DNA of 64,000 nucleotides from Hydrogenophaga sp. GTDB lineage: Bacteria; Pseudomonadota; Gammaproteobacteria; Burkholderiales; Burkholderiaceae_C. The translations under genes and the position numbers were made by a program. The notes below the pieces were generated by a model, which saw only the letters and a list, made by a program, of their open reading frames with translations, was not told where the DNA came from and ran no database searches. The DNA lies in contig NZ_JADMKB010000034.1 of assembly GCF_018780075.1 (NCBI RefSeq), positions 21,108 to 85,107 of the forward strand, in the 5' to 3' direction. This document shows, one piece after another, positions 33,081 through 41,162 of the stretch (positions are counted from its first letter, which is position 1; every line of letters starts with the position of its first letter).

Positions 33081-35098
33081 CGCTGGTGATCCGGGCCACC
33101 TGCGGCCTGCTGGCGCTGGGGGGCGCACTGGCCCATGCACAGGAACCTGTCCGGCCAGCCTCGGGCACGGCAGCGACCGCGACGGCCGCCCCGAGCGCGC
33201 CCGCCGGCTACCAGGACCGCGTCATCGAGGGCCTGGCGCCCGCAGAAGACGACGCCCTCGACATCCCCTACGACCGCAGCGGCTGGCCGCGCCAGCTCCA
33301 GCTCGACGCCCGCGTGGGCACCCTGGCGTTTGACGACGGCCGCCGGGCCCGGCTTGGCTACGGGGTCTACGGCCTGATCGAAACACCCAACCACGGGGTG
33401 CTGTCCGTGGATGGCAGCGTCACCCCTGGCGAAAGCCAGAGCAGCCTCACCCTGGGCCAGCGCGAACTGCCGCTGCCCGGCGGCTGGGTGGGCCACCACG
33501 AACTGGGCGTGATCAGCGCGCCGGCCAACGACCTGGCCCGCCTGCCCTCGCGCGTGCTGGTGCCCACCTCCAACCTGCTGGGGCTGCGCGGCGAGTGGGA
33601 ACACGCCGCCAGCGGCGTGAGCCTGCTGGCCGCCAACGGCGAGCCCGGCCAGCTGACCAGCCTGCCCGCCAGCGGCTTTCAGGGCCTGGGCGGTCGGCGC
33701 TCGGCGCTCGGTGCGCAGTGGCACCCGGGCGGCACCGACCTCGCCGCCAGCGCGCTCCCGGCCATCGGCCGCACCCGCCTGGCCGAACCCGGCTGGACGC
33801 TCGCCGTGCAACACGAACGCGCCAGCGGCGTCCCGGCGCTGCAGCTGGCCGACACCACCCAGGACGCCAGCGCCACCCTGTTCCACCTGCGCCACGAGGG
33901 CGCCGAACTGCGCACCCAGGGCCAGGTGCTGCGCGCCCAGAACGCCGGCCAGGGCGCCAACGGTTTCTGGGTCGATGTCGATGGCGACGAAGGCCCGCGC
34001 CAGCACGGCCTGAGCGTCTACCGGCTGGAGCCCGGCCTGAGCTGGGCCGGCCTGGCCATGCCGAGCGACGTGCAGGGCGCGACCCTGCGAAGCGAGTGGC
34101 GCACCCGCCAGTGGTCGGCCGAAGGCTCCTACGACTGGCTGCGCTCCATCAGCGGGCGCGCGGCCAGCGGCAGCTACGCCTCGGGCAGCGCGCGCTGGCG
34201 CCTGGACCGCAGCCACCAGCTCAGCGCCGGCGCCGCGCTGCGCCGCTTCGACGGCAACGCCTGGACCAGCTACACCGACTGGCGCTGGCAGAACGACTGG
34301 GGCACCAGCGGCCTGCGGCTGGAACTGGCCGGCGCCACCCGCCAGCAGGGGGCCACCCGCGAGATCAGCCACGACCACGAGTGGCTGGTGCCGCTGGGCT
34401 GGACCGTTTCCACCAGCCTGGGCTTTGGTCGTTACGGCGCTCGCACCGACCCGGGCGCGAGCGAGCCGGGCGGCCGCTTCTGGTCGGCGGCGCTCGCGAT
34501 CAACGCGCCGGTGGGCAGCAGCGCCCAGCTGCGCGGCCAGTTCGGCACCGAAAAGGCCAGCAACGGCCAGAACCGCCACAACCTCAACCTCGGCGGCCAG
34601 TGGCGCCTCACCCCACGCTGGAGCCTCGACGGCACCTACACCCGCGCCATCGGCCGCAGCCGCAGCGTGCGCCCGCTCGACCCGCTGGCCCCCATCGTCA
34701 ACGACACCGACACCACCTCCGACCGCAGCTTCCAGGTGGTGCTGCGCTACGAACTCTCGGCCGGCAGCCGCAGCGTGCCGCTGGGCGGGCGCGCCAGCGA
34801 GGGCGGCGGCCGCATCGAGGGCACCGTCTTCTTCGACGCCAACCGCAGCGGCACGCAGGACGCCAGCGAAACCGGCGCACCCGGCGTCACCGTCACGCTC
34901 GACAACCGCTACGCCGTGCGCACCGACGCACAAGGCCGCTTCAGCTTCCCCTTCGTCGCCAGCGGCCCGCGCAACGTGACCGTGCGCAACGAAACCCTGC
35001 CCCTGCCCTGGGGTGTGGTGGACGACGGGCAGGCCCGGATCGAGGTGCGCCTGCGCGAAACCACCCGGATCAGCCTGCCGGTGCAGCGCGCCGACTGA
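33077..35098 (+). CDS. Usher-like outer-membrane beta-barrel with C-terminal Cna-B/SdrD-like domain
   Basis: A 673-residue exported protein; signal peptide ends at GGALAHA. After a short N-terminal region come roughly 450 residues of alternating amphipathic strands with many aromatic girdle residues (for example WSAEGSYDWLRS, YTDWRWQNDWG), typical of an outer-membrane barrel. The C-terminal ~85 residues (from GRIEGTVFFDANRSGTQDASE) form a Cna-B/SdrD/carboxypeptidase-regulatory-like Ig fold. Capsid-like FimD ushers are about 800-870 residues with a plug and an N-terminal chaperone-binding domain; this protein is shorter and I do not see those parts clearly. Position after the chaperone-like gene (ATGA overlap) makes it the probable export pore. 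An alternative is a stand-alone barrel adhesin. Confidence 0.66.
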   Translation: MTLVIRATCGLLALGGALAHAQEPVRPASGTAATATAAPSAPAGYQDRVIEGLAPAEDDALDIPYDRSGWPRQLQLDARVGTLAFDDGRRARLGYGVYGLIETPNHGVLSVDGSVTPGESQSSLTLGQRELPLPGGWVGHHELGVISAPANDLARLPSRVLVPTSNLLGLRGEWEHAASGVSLLAANGEPGQLTSLPASGFQGLGGRRSALGAQWHPGGTDLAASALPAIGRTRLAEPGWTLAVQHERASGVPALQLADTTQDASATLFHLRHEGAELRTQGQVLRAQNAGQGANGFWVDVDGDEGPRQHGLSVYRLEPGLSWAGLAMPSDVQGATLRSEWRTRQWSAEGSYDWLRSISGRAASGSYASGSARWRLDRSHQLSAGAALRRFDGNAWTSYTDWRWQNDWGTSGLRLELAGATRQQGATREISHDHEWLVPLGWTVSTSLGFGRYGARTDPGASEPGGRFWSAALAINAPVGSSAQLRGQFGTEKASNGQNRHNLNLGGQWRLTPRWSLDGTYTRAIGRSRSVRPLDPLAPIVNDTDTTSDRSFQVVLRYELSAGSRSVPLGGRASEGGGRIEGTVFFDANRSGTQDASETGAPGVTVTLDNRYAVRTDAQGRFSFPFVASGPRNVTVRNETLPLPWGVVDDGQARIEVRLRETTRISLPVQRAD

Positions 35099-35145
35099 GC
35101 CCGGCCGCGCCGGCGCGGTCCACCGGCCGACGTTTGGCCATCAAG

Positions 35146-35183
35146 TTGGGGACGGGACTGCCGAAAAAGGGGCATGTCCCCAA
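35146..35183 (+). promoter_or_regulatory. Hairpin enclosing the ribosome-binding site of pilin-like gene C
   Basis: TTGGGGAC (35146-35153) is an exact complement of GTCCCCAA (35176-35183). The loop between them contains the Shine-Dalgarno AAAAAGGGG (35164-35172), and the right arm reaches the chosen start codon. The stem could restrain translation of the last gene. Confidence 0.4.
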
Positions 35184-35656
35184 TGCTTCGCCGCCTGCCC
35201 GCCCTGGTCGCCAGCCTCGCCCTGCTGGCCGTGCCGTCGCCCAGCCTGGGCGACAGCATGCTGGTCACGGGGAACCACACGGCCGGCGCCAGCGCCTCGC
35301 TCGACTTCCGCATCGTCATCCCGCCCGTCATGCGGGTCATGGAAAACAGCCACCCCCTGCAACTCACGGCCGGCGCCGACGGCGCCCTGAGCGCCGAGCA
35401 GCGGCTGGTGGTGCTGTCCAACATGAAGCGGGGCTTCTGCGTCACGCTGCGGCTGGCCGCCCCGGGCGTGGACCGGTGGCAGCTCCACGCGCCGGGTGCC
35501 AGCGGCGTCAGCCTCAGCCCTGTGGACGACGGCTACCGCGTCTGCAGCACCCGCCCCGGGCGCTACACCCTCGTGCTGCAACACCAGTTCGGCGTGAACA
35601 CGCCGGGCACGCAGGCCTTGCACTGGCCGGTGCAGACCGACATTTCGGCCATCTGA
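35183..35656 (+). CDS. Secreted pilin-like protein C
   Basis: A 157-residue exported protein with signal peptide ending near PSPSLG and cleavage before DSM. The mature N-terminus ASASLDFRIVIPPV matches pilin-like protein A. Two cysteines (RGFCVTL and YRVCSTR) could pair. It is separated from the usher-like gene by 84 bases, unlike the overlapped genes before it. ATG 35183 is chosen over ATG 35174 because AAGGGG lies 10 bases upstream of the former and only 1 base from the latter. It is probably a subunit or cap of the same surface structure. Confidence 0.68.
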   Translation: MLRRLPALVASLALLAVPSPSLGDSMLVTGNHTAGASASLDFRIVIPPVMRVMENSHPLQLTAGADGALSAEQRLVVLSNMKRGFCVTLRLAAPGVDRWQLHAPGASGVSLSPVDDGYRVCSTRPGRYTLVLQHQFGVNTPGTQALHWPVQTDISAI

Positions 35657-35987
35657 AGCGGCGAACGCCGCGCTGCGCGCCCCCGCCGACCCCATGCCCT
35701 CGGACGTGCCGAGGTGATGCGCCCCACCGTCAAACGCCTGTCGCAACGGCCCTTCAAGATGCGGGGCCAGGGGCCGGATCGGCGTAATTCATGTTTTGAA
35801 TGGAAACAGGGCACCCCACGCGGGGATGCCGTGTGCCATGATCCTTGTAGTCAAAAGACCACAGGCACCCCCTTGGCCTTGGTCTTGCTTCTCTGCCGTG
35901 GCCGCGTTCGCCCGGATCCCGGCACATGGCCACATCCGCACATGCACCCACCGGCTTGCGCGCAGGCGTTCAGGGAAACAGGAACAC
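35657..35987 (+). promoter_or_regulatory. 331-bp regulatory region upstream of the exopolysaccharide locus
   Basis: There is no convincing gene. The region holds the inverted repeat ATTCA-TGTTT-TGAAT (35787-35801), about 73 bases upstream of the sigma-54-like promoter at 35874, a distance compatible with an activator site. A long leader precedes the Wza-like ATG at 35988. In-frame upstream starts from 35796 exist, but no signal peptide would then be at the N-terminus. Confidence 0.4.
35874..35890 (+). promoter_or_regulatory. Sigma-54 (RpoN) promoter, exopolysaccharide unit 1
   Basis: TGGCCTTGGTCTTGCTT: GG at -24 and GC at -12 separated by exactly 10 bases, with TGGC and TTGC cores as in the consensus TGGCACG-N4-TTGCW. 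It lies 98 bases upstream of the Wza-like ATG. The same form occurs before wbaP. Confidence 0.65.
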
Positions 35988-36839
35988 ATGGACATCAAAC
36001 CAACGCACCTCCGCGGGCCCGGCACCCGTGCCAGCCCACGGCAGCACCCGAGGCCCTCCAGGCTGTGGGCGCTGCTGGGCCCGTTTTTCGTGGGCGCGGC
36101 GTTCGCCCAGGCGCCCCTGCAGCCGCTGCTGCAGGAGCCGCTGCAGACCTCCGTGGACAGCGGCCGCCAGCCGACCCACCCCGTGAACGCCGACAGCACA
36201 CCGGCCGCCGGCACCCCCGCGGGCGCGAGGCCCACGCCAGCCCCGGGCGCAGCCGCCCCCCTGAATTCGCTGGCCGTGGTCAACCCGGACTACCGCATCG
36301 GCGCCAACGACCTGCTGGAGTTCGACGTGTTCGGCGTGCCCGACATGCGGCGCTCGGTGCGGGTGAACGCCACCGGTGCCGTGTCGCTTCCACTGATCGG
36401 CACGGTGCAGCTGGCCGGGCTCACGGCCCAGCAGGCCGAAGCCCACCTGGCCAAGAAGTACAGCGAAAACTACCTTCAGAACCCGCAGGTCTCGCTCTTC
36501 ATCAAAGAGTTCACCACGCAGCGCATCACCATCGAGGGCGCGGTCGCCAAGCCAGGCATCTACCCCGTGACGGGGCAGCTCACGCTGCTGCGCGCGCTGG
36601 CGCTGGCCGGCGGGGGCGCCCAGTACGCCCAGCTGAACGAGATCATGCTGTTCCGCAACACCCAGGGCCAGCCGTCCGAGCCGAAGGTGTTCGACCTCGA
36701 CAAGATCCGCGCGGGCGAGGTGACCGACCCCGCCATCCAGTCCGATGATGTGATCGTGGTCAAGCGCAACCCACAGCGCACCGCGTTGCGGGACTCGCTG
36801 TTCCGCGACATCCTCGACACGCTCAACCCCTTCAAATGA
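35988..36839 (+). CDS. Wza-like polysaccharide export protein
   Basis: A 283-residue exported protein of the outer-membrane polysaccharide exporter family. The signal peptide ends near GAAFAQ, and no lipobox cysteine is visible, unlike E. coli Wza. The Poly_export domain starts at about residue 100 (YRIGANDLLEFDVFGVPDMRR), and a SLBB-type domain follows (ITIEGAVAKPGIYPVTGQLTLLRALALAGG). It is shorter than Wza (about 380), with a single SLBB repeat. The ATG at 35988 has AGGAA just upstream and leads directly into the signal peptide. It would form the outer-membrane channel for the polymer made by this locus. Confidence 0.88.
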   Translation: MDIKPTHLRGPGTRASPRQHPRPSRLWALLGPFFVGAAFAQAPLQPLLQEPLQTSVDSGRQPTHPVNADSTPAAGTPAGARPTPAPGAAAPLNSLAVVNPDYRIGANDLLEFDVFGVPDMRRSVRVNATGAVSLPLIGTVQLAGLTAQQAEAHLAKKYSENYLQNPQVSLFIKEFTTQRITIEGAVAKPGIYPVTGQLTLLRALALAGGGAQYAQLNEIMLFRNTQGQPSEPKVFDLDKIRAGEVTDPAIQSDDVIVVKRNPQRTALRDSLFRDILDTLNPFK

Positions 36840-36864
36840 GAAGGCCAGGGCCCGACGGGCGGCC

Positions 36865-37689
36865 ATGATCGACCTGCACAGCCACATCCTCCCGGGCATC
36901 GACGACGGCGCCGGGACCCTCGATGTGTCGCTGGAGATGGCGCGCATGGCGGTGGCCGACGGTGTGCACACCATGGCGTGCACACCGCACATCTACCCCG
37001 GCATGTACCTGAACGACGGCCCCCTCATCGCGCGCCGTCGCGATGCGCTGCAGGCCGAGCTCGACCACGCGGGCATTCCCCTGCAGCTGGTGGTCGGCGC
37101 TGACGTTCACCTGGTGCCGGGCCTGCTGGAAGGCCTGCGCAGCGGCCGCGTGCCCACGCTGAACGGCTCGCGCTACCTGCTGCTCGAACCGTCCCACACC
37201 ACGCCGCCACCCCGGTTCGAGGCGGCCGTGGGCGAGCTGATCGCGGCGGGCTACACCCCCCTCATCACCCACCCCGAACGCCTGACCTGGATCGCCCAGC
37301 ACCACGCCGTGTTCCTGCGCCTCGTGCAGCAGGGCGCCTGGATGCAGATCACCGCCGGCGCGCTCACGGGCGTCTTTGGCCCCCGCGCCAGGTACTGGGG
37401 CGAACGCCTGATCGGCGACGGCCACGCCCATGTGATCGCCAGCGACGCCCACTCCACCGGACGCCGTTGCCCCGGCCTCAGCGAGGCGCTGCACGTCGCC
37501 CAGCGGCTGCTCGGTCCGGCCGAGGCGCGGCGCCTCGTGCTCGACCGCCCGCAAGCGGTGATCCAGGACGCGCCGCCGCAGCGTTTCCCGCTGCCCGACA
37601 TCTTCATCCCACCCGAAGGCAACGTGGGTCGGTGGCTCGCCCGGTTCGGGCTGGGGCGCCACAGGCTGCCCGACGCCAGCCTCCGCTGA
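36865..37689 (+). CDS. PHP-type tyrosine-protein phosphatase (CpsB/YwqE family)
   Basis: A 274-residue PHP-domain metal-dependent phosphatase. The metal ligands are visible as DLHSHILPGIDDG near the N-terminus, ACTPHIYPG, THPERL and SDAHSTGRRCP. Members dephosphorylate BY-kinases of the Wzc/CapB type. The partner kinase here is probably the one at 50.8 kb in the same locus. It follows the Wza-like gene by 25 bases and is followed by a terminator-like hairpin at 37776. Confidence 0.88.
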   Translation: MIDLHSHILPGIDDGAGTLDVSLEMARMAVADGVHTMACTPHIYPGMYLNDGPLIARRRDALQAELDHAGIPLQLVVGADVHLVPGLLEGLRSGRVPTLNGSRYLLLEPSHTTPPPRFEAAVGELIAAGYTPLITHPERLTWIAQHHAVFLRLVQQGAWMQITAGALTGVFGPRARYWGERLIGDGHAHVIASDAHSTGRRCPGLSEALHVAQRLLGPAEARRLVLDRPQAVIQDAPPQRFPLPDIFIPPEGNVGRWLARFGLGRHRLPDASLR

Positions 37690-37775
37690 CGCACCAATTG
37701 ACGGACCGGCGCCCGCAATCGGGGCCGAAACGTGGAATTTCTCACAACCTTTTGGTGCAGCCGGCCCACGGCGCG

Positions 37776-37797
37776 CCCGCTGGCCGCGGGTCTTTCT
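37776..37797 (+). terminator. Putative intrinsic terminator after the phosphatase gene
   Basis: CCCGC, loop TGGCC, GCGGG, then TCTTTCT. The stem is short but GC-only and is followed by a pyrimidine/T run. It would separate the wza-phosphatase unit from the wbaP unit, which has its own promoter. Within the 332-bp gap (37690-38021) there is also a GTAACA (37844-37849) / TGTTAC (37877-37882) inverted pair upstream of that promoter. Confidence 0.5.
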
Positions 37798-37952
37798 GAC
37801 CGTTCGTCGGCCCACGCGCCATTCCGATCACCGCAATATCGACGTAACAGTTGGTGATTACCCTGTCAGAACGATGTGTTACTTAAGTTAGGTGTTGCAA
37901 CGCAGCAAATGCACCCTTTTGGACTAATACTCGCCCCCTCTGTGCAGCACTC

Positions 37953-37969
37953 TGGCCTGAAGTTTGCTG
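37953..37969 (+). promoter_or_regulatory. Sigma-54 (RpoN) promoter, exopolysaccharide unit 2
   Basis: TGGCCTGAAGTTTGCTG: GG and GC separated by 10 bases, TGGC at -24 and TTGC at -12, and G at the seventh position as in the consensus. It lies 53 bases upstream of the wbaP ATG at 38022. The inverted pair GTAACA/TGTTAC about 70-110 bases upstream is a candidate activator site. Confidence 0.68.
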
Positions 37970-38021
37970 AATGCTGGTTGAAATCCCACCGTCCCCCGGA
38001 CCGTTGGTCAATGAGGTGCCC

Positions 38022-39599
38022 ATGAACGCTCGTCCATCGCCTTTGTCACAGCTACCGTCGCCCCAGCCCTCCCCGGAGGGCAGCGGTGACACCGTCGTCT
38101 CGATGTACAACGAGAACGACCTCGCCCGCAGCCTCGCCCCCTGGGTCAGACACAGCTCACGCCAGCGCTGGGTGATGGCCCGGCTCATGCTCACCGACCT
38201 CAGCGTGCTGTGGTGCTGCTTCGTTGCGGGCCGCCTGCCGGTCTGGCTGCGCGGTGAGGCCACGCTGCCGGACGCCCTGAACGTCTGGTGGGCCGACAAC
38301 GGCCAGCTCCGCCTCACGCTCTTCATGGCGATTGCGCTGGCCATGATCGGCTGGATGGGGGCTGTGCAAGGCCACTACACCGCCTACCGCCGAAAGCCCT
38401 GGTGGGACGAAGCGCGCCAGATCATCCAGGTGGTGCTGGCCGCCGCGCTCATCGACGCCATGATCATGTACAGCGCCCAATGGTCGCTGTCCCGGCTCTG
38501 GACCGGCGCCACCTGGGCGCTGGTCCTGGTGAGCCTGCCGCTGGCGCGCCTGGCCATCCGCAAACGCCTGCTGGCCCAGGGCATGCTGACCCAGCCCTAC
38601 GTGCTGATCGGTCACCCCGACGACGTCGAGAAGGCCGCCACCGCCCTCGCCAGCGAGCCCCTACTGGGTTACAAGCCCGTCGCGGTGGTCTGCCCCCATC
38701 CGGGCGAGCGCCTGGTGGCGTTCAAGGGCGGGCCGGTGGTGGCGCCCACCGCGCTCACGCCGGCGGTGAGGGAGTTTCTCGCCCAGCCCGGCGCCTACCA
38801 CCTGGTGGGGGTGCTCGGCATCCGGGACAACAACTGGCTGCGCGAGCTCTCGCAGGAACTCATGCTCACCCGCGACGACTTCGTGATGGTGCCCGCCCTG
38901 GGCGACCTGCCGATGTACGGCATGGAGGCGTCCCACCTCTTCAGCCACGACGTGCTGTTTCTGCGCGCCCGCAACAACCTCAACCGCGTGGGCCCCCAGA
39001 TCCTCAAGCGGGCGCTGGACATCGTCGGTTCGGCCACGGCCCTGCTCGTGCTGTCGCCCCTGTTCGCCTACTTTGCCTGGAAGATCTCCCGCGATGGCGG
39101 CAGCCCCTTCTTCGGCCATGTGCGCGTCGGGCAGAAGGGCCGCCCCTTCAAGTGCTACAAGTTCAGGTCCATGGTGGTCAACGCCCAGGAAGAACTGAAG
39201 AAGCTGCTGGCCAACGACCCCGAAGCCCGGGCCGAATGGGAGCGGGACTTCAAGCTCAGGAACGACCCCCGCATCAGCAAGATCGGCGGCTTCCTCCGCC
39301 GCACCAGCCTGGACGAACTGCCCCAGCTCTGGAACGTGCTGACCGGCGAAATGAGCCTGGTCGGTCCCCGCCCCCTGATCCAGGACGAGCTGGCGCGCTA
39401 CGGCAAGAACGTCACCTACTACCTGATGTCCCGGCCCGGGATGACCGGGCTCTGGCAGGTGAGCGGGCGCAGCGACGCCACCTACGTTTCCCGCATCCGT
39501 TTCGACGCCTGGTACGTGCGCAACTGGTCCCTCTGGTACGACCTCGTGATCATGTTGCGCACGGTGCGGGTGGTGCTCAAGCAAGAAGGCGCCGTCTAA
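38022..39599 (+). CDS. wbaP: Undecaprenyl-phosphate sugar phosphotransferase (WbaP type)
   Basis: A 525-residue polyisoprenyl-phosphate hexose-1-phosphate transferase that starts the repeat unit by placing glucose-1-P or galactose-1-P on undecaprenyl phosphate. The N-terminal half has about four transmembrane helices and a CoA-binding-like domain. The catalytic C-terminal part (from about residue 328, KRALDIVGSATALLVLSPLF) carries KFRSM, TSLDELPQLWNVL, GEMSLVGPRP and PGMTGLWQVSGR. Three starts are possible (37971, 38022, 38103). I use 38022 because GAGGTG lies 3-8 bases before it and because 37971 falls at the expected transcription start of the sigma-54 promoter. Confidence 0.92.
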   Translation: MNARPSPLSQLPSPQPSPEGSGDTVVSMYNENDLARSLAPWVRHSSRQRWVMARLMLTDLSVLWCCFVAGRLPVWLRGEATLPDALNVWWADNGQLRLTLFMAIALAMIGWMGAVQGHYTAYRRKPWWDEARQIIQVVLAAALIDAMIMYSAQWSLSRLWTGATWALVLVSLPLARLAIRKRLLAQGMLTQPYVLIGHPDDVEKAATALASEPLLGYKPVAVVCPHPGERLVAFKGGPVVAPTALTPAVREFLAQPGAYHLVGVLGIRDNNWLRELSQELMLTRDDFVMVPALGDLPMYGMEASHLFSHDVLFLRARNNLNRVGPQILKRALDIVGSATALLVLSPLFAYFAWKISRDGGSPFFGHVRVGQKGRPFKCYKFRSMVVNAQEELKKLLANDPEARAEWERDFKLRNDPRISKIGGFLRRTSLDELPQLWNVLTGEMSLVGPRPLIQDELARYGKNVTYYLMSRPGMTGLWQVSGRSDATYVSRIRFDAWYVRNWSLWYDLVIMLRTVRVVLKQEGAV

Positions 39600-39677
39600 G
39601 CCCGAGGCCACCGCCCGCCCGGCCGCCAGGCCTTGCGGGCGACATTGTTTTCAACCCACCTTATGCGGCACTGCAAC

Positions 39678-41162
39678 ATGATCACTCCCGTCATCCTCTG
39701 CGGCGGCTCCGGCACCCGCCTGTGGCCACTGAGCCGCAAAAGCTTTCCCAAGCAGTTCGTGCCGCTGATCGAGGGCAAGAGCCTGCTGCAGCTCACCCTG
39801 CAGCGGGTGGGTTCGCTCGGGCCCCAGCTCATGGTGGTCGCGTCCGAGGGCCACCGCTTCATGGTCGCCGACGCGCTGCAGGGGGTGCCCGCGGGCACCC
39901 AGGCCATCCTGGAACCGACCAGCCGCAACACGGCCGCGGCCATGGCCCTGGCCGCGCTGCAGGCCACCGACAACGGCCAGCCCGACGCGCTGCTGCTGTT
40001 CTGCCCGGCCGACCAGCACATCCCAGACACCGCCGCCTTCGCCCGCGCGGTGCAGGAAGGCGTGCCCTCGGCCGAGGGCGGCGCCATCGTCACGTTCGGC
40101 ATCGTGCCGAGCTTCCCCAGCACCGCCTACGGCTACATCCAGCAAGGCCCGCTGCGCCCGGACGGCGCGCTGCAGGTGCAGCGCTTCATCGAGAAGCCGC
40201 AGGCCGAGGCCGCGCAGTCGCTGCTGCTGGGCGGCGGCGTGCTCTGGAACGCCGGCATCTTCCTCTGCCGCGCCAGCGTGCTGCTGCAGGCGCTGGAGCG
40301 CCACGCCCCCGACATCGTGGCCAGCTGCCGCAAGGCCCTGCCCGCGCCCCCGGCGGCCATGTCGCCACCGGCCCCGGGCGCCGCGCCGCAGTGGATCACC
40401 CCCACCGCCCCCGAATTCGCCGCCTGCCGTTCGCAGAGCATCGACTACGCCGTCATGGAGCACCACGACAACGTGGCCGTGGTGCCCTTTCCCGGCGCCT
40501 GGAGCGACGTGGGCAGCTGGAACGCCGTGGCCGACCTGAGCCCCGCCGACGCCGATGGCAACCGCGTGCAGGGCCAGGGGATGACCCACCTGGCGCGCAA
40601 CACCTTCATCCACGCGCCCCACCGGCCGGTGGTCGCGCTCGGCACGCAGGACCTGCTGATCATCGACACGCCCGACGCGCTGCTCGTGGCCCACAAGGAC
40701 TGTGTCGAGCAGGTCAAGGACATCGTGACGCGGCTGCAGGACCAGCAGTGCGCCGAGGCCCTCACCCACCGCAAGGTGGCGCGCCCCTGGGGCTGGTACG
40801 ACAGCATCGACCTGGGTGAGCGTTTCCAGGTCAAGCGCATCGGCGTGAAACCCGGCGCCAGCCTGAGCCTGCAGATGCACCACCACCGCGCCGAACACTG
40901 GGTCGTCGTCAAGGGCACGGCCGAGGTCACGCGCGGCAAAGACACCTTCCTGCTCTCGGAGAACCAGTCCACCTACATCCCGGTGGGTGAACTGCACCGC
41001 CTGCACAACCCCGGCCGGATGGAACTGGAAATGATCGAGGTGCAGTCGGGCAGCTACCTGGGCGAAGACGACATCGTGCGCTTCGAAGACACCTACGGTC
41101 GCGCCACCGCGACCCGGGCCACACCGCCCGACACCCCGGTGCGGGCCGCCCTCAGCCGATGA
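39678..41162 (+). CDS. manC: Mannose-1-phosphate guanylyltransferase / mannose-6-phosphate isomerase
   Basis: A 494-residue bifunctional type II enzyme that makes GDP-mannose and interconverts mannose-6-P and fructose-6-P. The pyrophosphorylase signature GGSGTRLWPLSRKSFPKQF lies at residues 8-26. The C-terminal cupin isomerase domain carries QMHHHRAEHWVVVKGTA. The ATG at 39678 is the usual family start (MITPVILCGG); ATG 39663 would add five residues. It overlaps the next gene as ATGA. It points to mannose, or a sugar made from GDP-mannose, in the polymer; manB and gmd are not in the window. Confidence 0.93.
   Translation: MITPVILCGGSGTRLWPLSRKSFPKQFVPLIEGKSLLQLTLQRVGSLGPQLMVVASEGHRFMVADALQGVPAGTQAILEPTSRNTAAAMALAALQATDNGQPDALLLFCPADQHIPDTAAFARAVQEGVPSAEGGAIVTFGIVPSFPSTAYGYIQQGPLRPDGALQVQRFIEKPQAEAAQSLLLGGGVLWNAGIFLCRASVLLQALERHAPDIVASCRKALPAPPAAMSPPAPGAAPQWITPTAPEFAACRSQSIDYAVMEHHDNVAVVPFPGAWSDVGSWNAVADLSPADADGNRVQGQGMTHLARNTFIHAPHRPVVALGTQDLLIIDTPDALLVAHKDCVEQVKDIVTRLQDQQCAEALTHRKVARPWGWYDSIDLGERFQVKRIGVKPGASLSLQMHHHRAEHWVVVKGTAEVTRGKDTFLLSENQSTYIPVGELHRLHNPGRMELEMIEVQSGSYLGEDDIVRFEDTYGRATATRATPPDTPVRAALSR

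Noticed and set aside
32741..34933. A 730-codon minus-strand frame across the chaperone-like and usher-like genes
   Set aside because: The plus-strand genes have signal peptides and ATGA couplings; the mirror frame is Ala/Gly/Val-rich with no domain.
35796..35987. An N-terminal extension of the Wza-like protein starting at 35796
   Set aside because: It would begin upstream of the sigma-54 -24/-12 element and bury the signal peptide; the ATG at 35988 has AGGAA and leads into the signal.
37876..37890. CTTAAG in TTACTTAAGTTAGG as a PmrA box
   Set aside because: Only one half-site is present; no second hexamer at the N5 distance.
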